A DNA stretch of 64,000 bases, from the NCBI GenBank assembly GCA_035771165.1, contig JAWNZC010000228.1, forward strand, positions 74,501 to 138,500, in the 5' to 3' direction. The position numbers and the translations under genes are program-made. The stretch comes from Paragorgia papillata. Taxonomy: Eukaryota; Cnidaria; Anthozoa; Scleralcyonacea; Coralliidae. The notes beneath the pieces are model-generated. The model was not told the origin of the DNA. It searched no databases and worked only from the letters and a program-made list of their open reading frames with translations. The first letter of the stretch is position 1, and each line of letters opens with the position of its first letter. Below are positions 1 through 14,680 of this stretch, piece after piece.

Positions 1-3000
1 TTTGGCATTTGGAGCCTTATTTGAGAAAAAAACTTTTTTCGACTCAGAATGGCGAGATAAGCGTTTTTCAACATTTTGAACGTGGCAAAACTGCCAAAAT
101 CGAAAAGTTCAGGGAATCACTCCAAATGTGTTGTTTTGCTAGTTTCTGGTCAGAAACATCATTTTCACCACTAATTTGGCATTTGGAGCCTTATTTGAGA
201 AAAAAACTTTTTTCGACTCAGAATGGCGAGATAAGCGTTTTTTCAACATTTTGAACGTGGCAAAACTGCCAAAATCGAAAAGTTGAGGGAATCACTCCAA
301 ATGTGTTGTTTTGCTAGTTTCTGGTCAGAAACATCATTTTCACCACTAATTTGGCATTTGGAGCCTTATTTGAGAAAAAAACTTTTTTCGACTCAGAATG
401 GCGAGATAAGCGTTTTTCAACATTTTGAACGTGGCAAAACTGCCAAAATCGAAAAGTTCAGGGAATCACTCCAAATGTGTTGTTTTGCTAGTTTCTGGTC
501 AGAAACATCATTTTCACCACTAATTTGGCATTTGGAGCCTTATTTGAGAAAAAAACTTTTTTCGACTCAGAATGGCGAGATAAGCGTTTTTCAACATTTT
601 GAACGTGGCAAAACTGCCAAAATCGAAAAGTTGAGGGAATCACTCCAAATGTGTTGTTTTGCTAGTTTCTGGTCAGAAACATCATTTTCACCACTAATTT
701 GGCATTTGGAGCCTTATTTGAGAAAAAAAACTTTTTTCGACTCAGAATGGCGAGATAAGCGTTTTTCAACATTTTGAACGTGGCAAAACTGCCAAAATCG
801 AAAAGTTGAGGGAATCACTCCAAATGTGTTGTTTTGCTAGTTTCTGGTCAGAAACATCATTTTCACCACTAATTTGGCATTTGGAGCCTTATTTGAGAAA
901 AAAACTTTTTTCGACTCAGAATGGCGAGATAAGCGTTTTTCAACATTTTGAACGTGGCAAAACTGCCAAAATCGAAAAGTTGAGGGAATCACTCCAAATG
1001 TGTTGTTTTGCTAGTTTCTGGTCAGAAACATCATTTTCACCACTAATTTGGCATTTGGAGCCTTATTTGAGAAAAAACTTTTTTCGACTCAGAATGGCGA
1101 GATAAGCGTTTTTCAACATTTTGAACGTGGCAAAACTGCCAAAATCGAAAAGTTGAGGGAATCACTCCAAATGTGTTGTTTTGCTAGTTTCTGGTCAGAA
1201 ACATCATTTTCACCACTAATTTGGCATTTGGAGCCTTATTTGAGAAAAAAACTTTTTTCGACTCAGAATGGCGAGATAAGCGTTTTTCAACATTTTGAAC
1301 GTGGCAAAACTGCCAAAATCGAAAAGTTCAGGGAATCACTCCAAATGTGTTGTTTTGCTAGTTTCTGGTCAGAAACATCATTTTCACCACTAATTTGGCA
1401 TTTGGAGCCTTATTTGAGAAAAAAAACTTTTTTCGACTCAGAATGGCGAGATAAGCGTTTTTCAACATTTTGAACGTGGCAAAACTGCCAAAATCGAAAA
1501 GTTGAACGAATCACTCCAAATGTGTTGTTTTGCTAGTTTCTGGTCAGAAACATCATTTTCACCACTAATTTGGCATTTGGAGCCTTATTTGAGAAAAAAA
1601 CTTTTTTCGACTCAGAATGGCGAGATAAGCGTTTTTCAACATTTTGAACGTGGCAAAACTGCCAAAATCGAAAAGTTGAACGAATCACTCCAAATGTGTT
1701 GTTTTGCTAGTTTCTGGTCAGAAACATCATTTTCACCACTAATTTGGCATTTGGAGCCTTATTTGAGAAAAAAACTTTTTTCGACTCAGAATGGCGAGAT
1801 AAGCGTTTTTCAACATTTTGAACGTGGCAAAATCGAAAAGTTGATGGAATCACTCCAAATGTGTTGTTTTGCTAGTTTCTGGTCAGAAACATCATTTTCA
1901 CCACTAATTTGGCATTTGGAGCCTTATTTGAGAAAAAAACTTTTTTCGACTCAGAATGGCGAGATAAGCGTTTTTCAACATTTTGAACGTGGCAAAACTG
2001 CCAAAATCGAAAAGTTGAATCACTCCAAATGTGTTGTTTTGCTAGTTTCTGGTCAGAAACATCATTTTCACCACTAATTTGGCATTTGGAGCCTTATTTG
2101 AGAAAAAAACTTTTTTCGACTCAGAATGGCGAGATAAGCGTTTTTCAACATTTTGAACGTGGCAAAACTGCCAAAATCGAAAAGTTGAGGGAATCACTCC
2201 AAATGTGTTGTTTTGCTAGTTTCTGGTCAGAAACATCATTTTCACCACTAATTTGGCATTTGGAGCCTTATTTGAGAAAAAAACTTTTTTCGACTCAGAA
2301 TGGCGAGATAAGCGTTTTTCAACATTTTGAACGTGGCAAAACTGCCAAAATCGAAAAGTTGAGGGAATCACTCCAAATGTGTTGTTTTGCTAGTTTCTGG
2401 TCAGAAACATCATTTTCACCACTAATTTGGCATTTGGAGCCTTATTTGAGAAAAAAACTTCTTTCGACTCAGAATGGCGAGATAAGCGTTTTTCCAAATT
2501 TTGAACGTGGCAAAACTGCCAAAATCGAAAAGTTGAGGGAATCACTCCAAATGTGTTGTTTTGCTAGTTTCTGGTCAGAAACATCATTTTCACCACTAAT
2601 TTGGCATTTGGAGCCTTATTTGAAAAAAAAACTTTTTTCGACTCAGAATGGCGAGATAAGCGTTTTTCAACATTTTGAACGTGGCAAAACTGCCAAAATC
2701 GAAAAGTTGAGGGAATCACTCCAAATGTGTTGTTTTGCTAGTTTCTGGTCAGAAACATCATTTTCACCACTAATTTGGCATTTGGAGCCTTATTTGAGAA
2801 AAAAACTTTTTTCGACTCAGAATGGCGAGATAAGCGTTTTTCAACATTTTGAACGTGGCAAAACTGCCAAAATCGAAAAGTTGAGGGAATCACTCCAAAT
2901 GTGTTGTTTTGCTAGTTTCTGGTCAGAAACATCATTTTCACCGATAATTTGGCATTTGGAGCCTTATTTGAGAAAAAAACTTTTTTCGACTCAGAATGGC

Positions 3001-5873
3001 GAGATAAGCGTTTTTTCAACATTTTGAACGTGGCAAAACTGCCAAAATCGAAAAGTTGAGGGAATCACTCCAAATGTGTTGTTTTGCTAGTTTCTGGTCA
3101 GAAACATCATTTTCACCGCTAATTTGGCATTTGGAGCCTTATTTGAGAAAAAAACTTTTTTCGACTCAGAATGGCGAGATAAGCGTTTTTCAACATTTTG
3201 AACGTGGCAAAACTGCCAAAATCGAAAAGTTGAGGGAATCACTCCAAATGTGTTGTTTTGCTAGTTTCTGGTCAGAAACATCATTTTCACCACTAATTTG
3301 GCATTTGGAGCCTTATTTGAGAAAAAAACTTTTTTCGACTCAGAATGGCGAGATAAGCGTTTTTCAACATTTTGAACGTGGCAAAACTGCCAAAATCGAA
3401 AAGTTGAGGGAATCACTCCAAATGTGTTGTTTTGCTAGTTTCTGGTCAGAAACATCATTTTCACCACTAATTTGGCATTTGGAGCCTTATTTGAGAAAAA
3501 AACTTTTTTCGACTCAGAATGGCGAGATAAGCGTTTTTCAACATTTTGAACGTGGCAAAACTGCCAAAATCGAAAAGTTGAGGGAATCACTCCAAATGTG
3601 TTGTTTTGCTAGTTTCTGGTCAGAAACATCATTTTCACCACTAATTTGGCATTTGGAGCCTTATTTGAAAAAAACTTTTTTCGACTCAGAATGGCGAGAT
3701 AAGCGTTTTTCAACATTTTGAACGTGGCAAAACTGCCAAAATCGAAAAGTTGAGGGAATCACTCCAAATGTGTTGTTTTGCTAGTTTCTGGTCAGAAACA
3801 TCATTTTCACCGCTAATTTGGCATTTGGAGCCTTATTTGAGAAAAAAACTTTTTTCGACTCAGAATGGCGAGATAAGCGTTTTTCAACATTTTGAACGTG
3901 GCAAAACTGCCAAAATCGAAAAGTTGAGGGAATCACTCCAAATGTGTTGTTTTGCTAGTTTCTGGTCAGAAACATCATTTTCACCACTAATTTGGCATTT
4001 GGAGCCTTATTTGAGAAAAAAACTTTTTTCGACTCAGAATGGCGAGATAAGCGTTTTTCAACATTTTGAACGTGGCAAAACTGCCAAAATCGAAAAGTTG
4101 AGGGAATCACCTCCAAATGTGTTGTTTTGCTAGTTTCTGGTCAGAAACATCATTTTCACCACTAATTTGGCATTTGGAGCCTTATTTGAGAAAAAAACTT
4201 TTTTCGACTCAGAATGGCGAGATAAGCGTTTTTCAACATTTTGAACGTGGCAAAACTGCCAAAATCGAAAAGTTGAGGGAATCACTCCAAATGTGTTGTT
4301 TTGCTAGTTTCTGGTCAGAAACATCATTTTCACCACTAATTTGGCATTTGTAGCCTTATTTGAGAAAAAAACTTTTTTTCGACTCAGAATGGCGAGATAA
4401 GCGTTTTTCAACATTTTGAACGTGGCAAAACTGCCAAAATTGAAAAGTTGAGGGAATCACTCCAAATGTGTTGTTTTGCTAGTTTCTGGTCAGAAACATC
4501 ATTTTCACCGATAATTTGGCATTTGGAGCCTTATTTGAGAAAAAAACTTTTTTCGACTCAGAATGGCGAGATAAGCGTTTTTCAACATTTTGAACGTGGC
4601 AAAACTGCCAAAATTGAAAAGTTGAGGGAATCACTCCAAATGTGTTGTTTTGCTAGTTTCTGGTCAGAAACATCATTTTCACCGCTAATTTGGCATTTGG
4701 AGCCTTATTTGAGAAAAAAAACTTTTTTCGACTCAGAATGGCGAGATAAGCGTTTTTCAACATTTTGAACGTGGCAAAACTGCCAAAATCGAAAAGTTGA
4801 GGGAATCACTCCAAATGTGTTGTTTTGCTAGTTTCTGGTCAGAAACATCATTTTCACCGCTAATTTGGCATTTGGAGCCTTATTTGAGAAAAAAAACTTT
4901 TTTCGACTCAGAATGGCGAGATAAGCGTTTTTCAACATTTTGAACGTGGCAAAACTGCCAAAATCGAAAAGTTGAGGGAATCACTCCAAATGTGTTGTTT
5001 TGCTAGTTTCTGGTCAGAAACATCATTTTCACCGCTAATTTGGCATTTGGAGCCTTATTTGAGAAAAAAACTTTTTTCGACTCAGAATGGCGAGATAAGC
5101 GTTTTTCAACATTTTGAACGTGGCAAAACTGCCAAAATTGAAAAGTTCAGGAATCATTCCAAATGTGTTGTTTTGCTAGTTTCTGGTGAGAAACATCATT
5201 TTCGCCGATAACTTGGCATTTGGAGCCTTATTTGAGAAAAAACTTTTTTCGACTCAGAATGGCGAGATAAGCGTTTTTCAACATTTTGAACGTGGCAAAA
5301 CTGCCAAAATCGAAAAGTTGAGGGAATCACTCCAAATGTGTTGTTTTGCTAGTTTCTGGTCAGAAACATCATTTTCACCACTAATTTGGCATTTGGAGCC
5401 TTATTTGAGAAAAAAACTTTTTTCGACTCAGAATGGCGAGATAAGCGTTTTTCAACATTTTGAACGTGGCAAAACTGCCAAAATCGAAAAGTTGAGGAAA
5501 TCACTCCAAATGTGTTGTTTTGCTAGTTTCTGGTAAGAAACATCATTTTCACCACTAATTTGGCATTTGGAGCCTTATTTGAGAAAAAAACTTTTTTCGA
5601 CTCAGAATGGCGAGATAAGCGTTTTTCAACATTTTGAACGTGGCAAAACTGCCAAAATCGAAAAGTTGAGGGAATCACTCCAAATGTGTTGTTTTGCTAG
5701 TTTCTGGTCAGAAACATCATTTTCACCACTAATTTGGCATTTGGAGCCTTATTTGAGAAAAAAACTTTTTTCGACTCAGAATGGCGAGATAAGCGTTTTT
5801 CAACATTTTGAACGTGGCAAAACTGCCAAAATCGAAAAGTTGAGGGAATCACTCCAAATGTGTTGTTTTGCTA
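1..5873. repeat. Satellite 1: 174-bp tandem array, about 34 copies
   Basis: A head-to-tail array whose anchor ATGTGTTGTTTTGC recurs every 174-175 bases (126, 301, 475, 649 and so on). Copies are nearly identical. Variation is mainly in the run of A and T around GAGAAAAAAACTTTTTTC, in the step GTTGAGGG/GTTCAGGG/GTTGAACG, and in ACCACTAAT/ACCGCTAAT. The unit is 58 codons long with no stop in one frame, so long apparent reading frames with a 58-residue repeat appear. I read these as a by-product of the period, because frames break at simple indels and there is no gene structure around them. The array runs off the left edge and ends abruptly after TTGTTTTGCTA, where the inverted terminus of satellite 2 begins. 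Confidence 0.97.
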
Positions 5874-8800
5874 CAATCAGTGACAAATAAAGTTGTTGGG
5901 GGTACACTTCTTTAACGTATAAAGGGACAACATATTTTCCGCTTCCAATTATCCCCCCGGCCCCTCCTGTTCAATGTTGGTGACTGTTTAGGCGTTCGTG
6001 TTCAAACGTTCACTGAGTTCCTTAATTATAAATTCATACATTGAATAGGAGGGGGGGGGGGAGGGATACAATTTACTACCAAAATAATTGAAAGAAATAT
6101 TAGGTATAGTACCAACAATGCGAGATGTCCCAAGGGTAATTTTGTCACTGATTGTCTGAAAAGCTATTTTCTTTATTATATTGTAAAAAAATTGCCGTTA
6201 CAGTCAACTTAGGAGTGTACTTTAAAGCCAACGAAAGCTAAAGCAATGTTATTGTGGACCCTAAATAAAACTATTTCTGGGCAAAAAATTTCAAGTAAGG
6301 AAAATATGATCATTCAATAGTCACCAAAATGGCCCCTGTTGTGCGTTCTGTTCTCGTCCACCGGTTTCTCACAACGGTTCTAACTTTACGGTTCCTCACC
6401 AGAAAAACATCTGTGATTAGACAACGAAGATTGTGGGTTTAAAATGACATTTTCTGCGACACCCGCGCTTGTGTATATGTTAGTTTTCAATAAGAAAATA
6501 ATGCATATTTACAATTCCAACGCTCTTCAAAATGCGTTTTTTTATAAACGATGGCTCGCTATATTTATTATAAATAACTTAATGCTATATACTATATCTT
6601 TATTACTGCGGAATTTAGTGAGAACCGTCGCCGCTTTACCTCTAATATTATTTTATTTTGCCGATGGCAAATACGGTTTTTTAAAACTCATTTAAATGTA
6701 AAGTATACCATGCAGATGATATTAATGAAAAACGCCAGCAGCACTGACTATTTGTAAAGAAACAAGGCGTAAATTAGCAAACTAACGTCCACGGTGTTTC
6801 AGTGAGAAACCGTGGGTTGAGAAACCGTGGAGAACCGTGGGACGTGGTGACATTTGTCATGACAACCGTTACAGGCGTTTCTATTACGTTATATCTCTCT
6901 AAATAATTTTCCGCAAATATTTCGCGGTTTTATCCTTTAGTTATTGTATTACGTAATGTTGTACGTAATATGGTTGCTAGATGAAAACCTAGAACAAGTT
7001 TCAATATTGTTTTGTCCCTTTCGTGCCTTTAATAGGACGTTGGTTAGGTACTCGTTTAGAATTTCCGATTTATTAAAACCTTAGTATCACTTTTCTACTA
7101 ATATGTTGATTTTGTGCCTGAAAATTTAAAATACGCGTACGTTCTGGCAGCAATTGTTTTTAAAAATAATCAAAAGGCCCCTACCTCAAAATAGCTGTTA
7201 TTGCTAATACAGGCGCAGAACCCGTTTAAGGGTTTGCGCAACTGGCTAAAATTAAAACACGTTTTAATTTTCGTTTAACGCACGGACGCCCGTTAGTTGA
7301 AGAGTGGTATTGCTACAAGTTAATACTCTACACATACATAAATAAATGCGCAATCGAGTGATTGTGAATATATTAAAACTTTCGTTTTAGGTAAAATCGA
7401 GCATTTTTAATTGCATTGCTGATAAACGCACCTATTTTTAGCCGAAAAACCCTTTTGCATAATACGGTGCAAAGACGGCCTTGAGCAGTAATACTGACTT
7501 TTTAAAACAACAAACAAACTGGCCCTACTTTAATAGCTTGAAAAATGCCCTATAACAATTTTGTTAAACAATAAATTGTGAACATCTTTGTTCAAAATAT
7601 AACTATTTTTAGAAAAATAAAACTGACTAGGTAACATAGGTTTTTATTTTTATGAACTAAAAATGTTTTTCGCAGGACAATTCAGTGACAAAAGTGTTGT
7701 GGGACACTTCAACGTATAAAGGACAATATTTTCCGGCTTCCAAAAAATATCCCCCCGGGCCCCCCTGTTTCAATGTTGGTGACTGTTTAGGCGTTCGTGT
7801 CTAACGTTCACTGAGTAAGTTCCTTAATTTAAATTTCAACATTGAATAGGGAGGGGGGCGGGCGGGAGGGATTACATATTTACTACCTCAAAATAATTTG
7901 AAAAGGAAATATTAGATGGTAAGTACCAACAATGCGAGATGTCCCAAGGTATTTTGTCACTGATTGTCTGGATAAAAGCGGGATATTTTCTTTATATTGT
8001 AAAAAAATGCCTCGTTACAGTCAACTTAGGAGTGTACTTTAAAGCCAAGAAAGCTAAATAGCATATGTTATTGTGGGACTAAATTAAAACTATTTCTGGG
8101 CAAAAATTCAGTAAGGAAAATATGATATTCAATAGTCCAAATAAATGGCCCCCCCCCCTGTTGTGCGTCTGTTCTGTCCACGGTTCTCACAACGGTTCTC
8201 ACTACGGTTTTCTCACCAGTAAAAAACATGTATTTAGAAACGAAGATTGATGAGTTTTGTTTCTAAAATGACATTTTTTCTGCAGCACCCGCCTTGTGAT
8301 ATGTTAGTTTTCAATAAGGTAAATAATGCATATTTACAATATTCACACGCTCTTCCAAATGCGTTTTTGTATAACGGGGATTGCTCGCTATATTTATATA
8401 AATTAAAACTTTCACATGCTATAACTTATATCTTTATACTGCGGGATAGTCGGAAGAACCGTCGCCGCTTTACCTCTTAAATTATTTTATTTTGCCGATG
8501 CAGATACCGGTTTAAAACTCATTTAAATGTAAAGTATACCATGCAGATGATATTAGAAAACAGCAGCACTGACTATTTGTAAAGAAACAAGCGTGTAAAA
8601 ATTAGCTAAACTAACGTCCACGGGTGTTTCAGTGAGAACCGTGGTGAGAACCGTGAGAACCGTGGACGTTCGGTGACATTTGTCATGACTAACGCGTACA
8701 GGCGTTCTATTACGTTATATCTCTCTAATATTTTTTCCGCAAATATTTCGCGTTTTATCTTAGTATGTATTAGTAATGATCTGTACGTATAATATGGTTG

Positions 8801-11800
8801 CTAATGAAAACCCTAGAAACATGTTTCAATATGTTTTTGTCCCTTTCGTGCCTTTAATTGACGTTGGTAGGACGTTTAGTAATTTCCGATTTTTTAAACC
8901 TAGTATTCACTTCTCTTAATATTTGATTTTGTGCTGAAATTTAAAATACGCGTAAGTTGCTGCAGCAATTGTTAATAATAATCAAAGGCCCCCTACCTCA
9001 AATAGGCGTTATTGCTAATACCGGCCGCAGAACCCGTTTAAGGTTGCGCAACTGGCTAAAATTAAACACGTTTTAATTTTCGTTGTAACGCGACGGCCCC
9101 CGTTAGGTTGAAGAGTGGTATTGCACAAGTGTTATACTCTACACATTCATAAATAAATGCGCAATCGAAGATGATTGTGAATATATTAAAACTTCGTTGT
9201 TAGGTAAAATCGAGCATTTTTAATTTGGCATTGCTGATAATCGCACCTATTTTAGCCGAAACCTTTTCTGCATAATACGTCGCAAAGACGGCCGCCTTGA
9301 GCAGTAAACTGGACTTTTTTAAAACAACAAATAAATCTGCCTATTTAATAGCCTTGAAAATTGCCCCATATACAATTTTTGTCTTAACATAATAAAATTG
9401 TGAAACATCTTTGTCAAATATAACTAATTTTTAGGGAAAAAATAACTGACTAGGTAACTAGGTTTATTTTATGAACTAATAAAAAATGTTTTGCGCAGAC
9501 AATCAGTGACAAAAGTGTTGGGACACTTCAACGTAAAGGACCAATATTTTCCGCTCCCAAATAATCCCCCGGCACCCCTGTTCAATGTTGCGGTGACTGT
9601 TTTAGGCGTTTTCGTGGTCTACCGTTCACTGAGGTTCCTTAATTGTAAATTCAACCATTGAATAGGGGAGGGGGTGGAGGGATACAATTTACTAACCAAA
9701 AGAATTGGAAAGAATTATTAGGTAAGTACCAAACAATTGCGAGATGTCCCAAGGTATTCTTTGTCACTGATTGTCTGAAAAAAGCTATTTTCTTTATATT
9801 GTAAAAAATGCCGTTACAGTTCAACTTAGGAGCGTACTTTAAAGCCAAGAAAGCTAAAGCAATGTTATTGTAGACTTTTAAATAAACTATTTGTGTGCAA
9901 AATTCAGTAAGGAAATTATGATATTCCAATAGTCAAAATGGCCCCCCTGTTGTGCGTCTGTTCTGTCCACGGTTCTAACAACGGTTCTCACTACGGTTCT
10001 TCACCAGAAAAAAAATTATTAGAACGGAAGATTGTGGTTTAATAAGACATTTTCTGCACACCCGCCATGTGATATGTTAGTTTTCAATAAGAAAATAATG
10101 CATATTTACAATTCAACGCTCGTCAAATGGCTAGTTTTTTATAACGATGCTCGCTATATTTATATAAATAACTTAATGGCTATACATATATTCTTTTATA
10201 CTGCGGAAGTGAGAACCGTCGCCGCTTTACCTCTAAATTATTTTATTTTGCCGATGCAATACCGGTTTAAAAACTCATTAAATGTAATGTTATACCAATG
10301 CAGATGATATTAGAAAAACTGCAGCACTGGACTATTTGTAAAGAAACAAGCGTAAATTAGCAAAACTTACGTCCACGGTGTTCAGTGAGAACCGTGGTGA
10401 GTACCGTGAGAACCTTGTGAGTTGGTGACATTTGTCATGACAACCGTACAGGGCGTTCTATTACGGTTGATATCTCTCTAATTAATTCTTCCGCAAATAT
10501 TTCGCGTTTTATCTTAGTAATGTATATTAGTAATGTTGGTACGTAATTTGGTTGCTAATGAAAAGCCCTAGAACAAGTTTCAATATGTTTTGTTCCCCTT
10601 TCGTGCCTTTAATAAGACGTTGGTAGTGTTTAGAATTTCCGGATTTTTAAACCTAGTATCCACTTCTCTTAATATTTGATTTTGTGGCTGAAATTAAAAA
10701 TACGCGTACGTTCTGCAGCACAATTGTTAAAATAATCAAAGGGGCCCCTACCTCAAATAGCGTTATTGCTAATACCGACGCAGAACCCAACGTTTTAAGG
10801 TTGCGCAACTGGCTAAATTAAACACGATTTTAATTTTCGTTTAACGCGACGCCCGTTAGTTGAAGAGTGGTATTGCACAAGTTATACTCTAACCACATAC
10901 ATAAATAAATGCGCAATCGAGGGATTTTGAATATATTATAACTTCGTTCTAGGTAAATTCGCGCATTTTTAATCTGCATTGCTGATAAACGACACCTATT
11001 TTAGCCGAAACCTTTTTGCATAATACGTGGCAAAGACGCCTTGAGCAGTAAACTGACTTTAAAAACAACTAATCTGCCTTTTTATTAGCTTTGCGAAAAT
11101 GACCCATAACTATTTTGTTAACAATAAAATGTGAACATCTTTGTCAAAATATAACTATTTTTAAGAAAAATAACTGACTAGGTAACCTAGGTTTATATTT
11201 ATGAACTAAAAATGTTTTTTCGCAGACAATCAGTGACTAAAGTGTTGGGTCACTTCAACGTTAAAGACAATAGTTTCCGCACCAAATTATCCGCCGGCCC
11301 CCCTGTTCATTGTTGGTGACCTGTTTAGGCGTTCGTGTCAACGTTCACTGAGTCCCTTTAATTTAAATTCAACCATTGAATAGGGAGGGGGAGGGTGGGA
11401 TACAATTCTACTACCAAAAATATATTGAAAGAAATATTAGGTAAGTACCAACATTGCGAGATGTCCCAAGGTATTTTTGTCACTGATTGTTCTGAAAAGC
11501 TATTTTCTTTATATTGTAAAAAATGCCGGCGTACAGTCAACTTAGGAGCGTACTTTAAAGCCAGAAAAGAAAGCTAAAGCAAATGTTATTGTAGACTAAA
11601 TAAATTATTTCTGTGCAAATCATTCAGTAAGGAAATATGATATTCAAATAGTCATAATGGCCCCTGTCTGTTGTGCGTCTGTTCTGTCCACGGTTCTGAC
11701 AACGGTTCCTCACTACGGTTCTCACCAGAAAAAACATGTTTTAGAACGAAGATTGTGGTTTAAATATGACATTTTCTGCCACCCCCGGGCCTTGTGAGTA

Positions 11801-14680
11801 TGTTAGTTTTCAATAAGGAAAAAATAAAGGCTATTTACAATTCACGCTCTTCAATTGCGGTTTTTATATACTCGATGCTCGCTATATTTTATATAATTAT
11901 CTTAATGCTAATACTATATCTTGTATACTGCGGAAGTGAGAACCGTTCGCCCGCTTTACCTCTAAATTTTTTTATTTTGCCGATGCAATACCGGTTAAAA
12001 ACTCATTAAATGTAAAGTATACCATGCAGGATGATATTAGAAAAACAGCAGCACTGACTTATTTGTAAAGAAACAAGCGTTAAATTAGCAAGACTAACGT
12101 CCACGGTGTTCAGTGAGATAACCGTGTTGTGAGAACCGTTGAGAGAGAACCGTGGGGGACGTGGTGACATTTGTCATGTCAATCCGTACAGGCGTTCTAT
12201 TACGTTATATCTCTCTAATAATTTTCCCGCAAAATATTTCGCGTTTTATCTTAGTATGTATTAGTAATGTTGTACGTATTATGGTTGCTAATGAAAACCT
12301 AGACAACAAGTTTTCAATATGTTTTGTCCCTTTCGTGCCTTTAATAGACGTTGGTAGGACGTTTTAGAATTTTCGATTTTTAAACCTAGTATCACTTCTA
12401 GAATATTTGATTTTGTGCTGAAATTACAATACGCGTACGTTCTGCAGCAATTGTTAAAAAATAATCAAAAGGCCCCTACCTCAAATAGCGTTATTGCTAA
12501 TACCGGCGCAGAAACCCGTTTAAGGCTGCGCAACTGGCTAAAATAAACACGTTTTAATTTTCGTTTAACGCGACGCCCCGTTAGTTGAAGAGTGGTATTG
12601 CACAAGGTTATACTCTACAAATACATAAATAAATGCGCAAATCGAGTTTTGATTGTGAATTATATTAAAAATTCGTTTTAGGTAAATCGAGCATTTTTTA
12701 ATTGCATTGCTGATAACGCACCTTATTTTAGCCGAAATCTTTTTGCATAATACGTGCAAAGACGCCTTGAGCAGTAAACTGAACTTTTAAAACAACAAAA
12801 ACTGCCTTATTTAATTGCTGGAAATTGCCCCATAACAATTTTGTTGAACCAATTAAAATTGTGAAATTTTTTGTTCAAAGTTATAACTATTTTTAGAATA
12901 ATAACTGACTAGGTAACTAGGTTTATGTTATGAACTAAATATGTTTTCGCTGGACAATCAGTGACAAAAGTGTTGGGACACTTCTACGCTTATAAGGACA
13001 TTATTTTCCGCTCCAAATATACCCGGCCCCCCTGTTCAATGTTTGGTGACTGTTTAGGCGTTCGTTGACTGTCAACCGTTCACTGAGTTCCTTAATTTAA
13101 ATTCAACATTGAATAGGGAGGGGGGGGGGAGGGAGGGATACAATTTAACTACCAAAATATTTGAAAGAAATTATTAGGTAAGTTACCAACAAATGCGGAG
13201 ATGTCCCAAGGTATTTTGTCACTGGATCTGTTCTGAAAAGCTATTTTCTTTATATTGTATAAAAATGCCGTTACAGTCAAACTTAGGAGCGTACTTTAAA
13301 GCCAAGAAAGCTAATGCAATGTTTTTGTAGACTAAATAAACTATTTCTGTGCAAAAATTCAGTAAGGAAATATGATATTCAATAGTCAAAATGGCCCCCT
13401 GTTGTGCCGTCTGTTTCTGTCCACGGTTTCTCACAACGGTTCTCCCTACGGTTCTCACCAGTAAAAACTTGTATTAGAACGAAAGATTGTGGTTTAAAAA
13501 AATGACATTTTCTGCACACCCGCCTTGTGATATGTTAGTTTTACAATAAGAGAAAATAATGCATATTTACAATTCACGCTATTCAAATGCGATTTTTTAT
13601 AACGATGCTCGCTATATTTATTTATATAATAACTTAATGCTATACTATATCTTTATTACTGCGGCAAAGTGAGAAAAACCGTCGCCGCTTTACCTCTAAA
13701 GTATTTTATTTTGCCGATTGGCAATACCGGTTAAAAACTCATTAAATGTCAAAAGTCATACCATGCAGATGATATTAGAAAACAGCAGCACTGACTATTT
13801 TGTAAAGAAACAAGCGTAAAATTAGCAAAACTTAAACGTCCACGGTGTTCAGTGAGAGAACCGTGGTGAGAACCGTGAGAACCGTGGACGTGGTGACATT
13901 TGTCATGACAAACCGTACAGGGCGTTCTATGTACGTTATATCTCTCTAATAATTTTCCTCGCAATTATTTCGCGTTTTATCTTAGGTATGTATTAGTTTG
14001 TTGTACGTAATATGGTTGCTTATGAAAACCTAGAACAAGTTTCAATATGGTTTTGTCCACTTTCGTGCCTTTTAATAGACGTTGGTTAGACGTTTAGAAT
14101 TTTCGATTTGTAAACCTAGTATCACTTCTATAATATTTGATTTTGTGACTGAAATTAAAATACGCGTACGTTTCTTGCAGCAATTGTTAAAATAACCCTC
14201 AACAACAAATAATCCTCTACAAAGGCCCCCTACCTCAAATAGCGTTATTGCTAATACCGGCGCAGGAAAGAGAAAACCGTTTAAGGTTGCGCAAATGGCT
14301 AAAATAAACACGTTTTAATTTTCGTTTTAACGCGGACGCCCGTTAGTTGAAGAGTGGTATTTGCACAAGTTTTACTATACACTTTACATAAATTAAATGC
14401 GCAATCGAGTGATTGTGGAAGATATTAAAACTTCGTTTTAGGTAAATCGAGCTTTTTTTATTTGCATTGCTGATAACGCACCTATTTTAGCCCCGAAATC
14501 TTTTTGCATAAATACGTGCAAAAGACGCCCTTGAGCAGTAAACTGATTGTAAAACAACAAAAAACTGCCTATTTAATAAGCTTCGAAAATGCCCATAACA
14601 ATTTTGTTAACAATAAATTGTGAACATCTTTGTCAAATGATAAACTATTTTTTAGGAAAAAATAACCTGACTAGGTAACT
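5874..14680. repeat. Satellite 2, block A (about 5 units, indel-rich)
   Basis: Five successive units of the same long satellite seen cleanly at 30.6-40 kb, starting near 5874, 7676, 9498, 11225 and 12953. Here the units are 1.73-1.82 kb instead of about 1.64 kb. The excess is scattered one- to few-base additions (extra A, G or T inside conserved words), not a new block. Each unit has the foldback segment with C-rich and G-rich arms, a GGTTCTCAC block and a GTGAGAACC block. No coding region is believable here; short frames do not persist between units. Confidence 0.93.

Noticed and set aside
1..5873. CRISPR-like array
   Set aside because: Units are contiguous 174-bp satellites with no alternating short repeats and unique spacers.
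9..5890. Long plus-strand frames with a 58-residue repeat in satellite 1, resembling a repeat protein
   Set aside because: The frame exists only because the unit is 174 bases; it breaks at trivial indels and has no initiation, exon or gene context.
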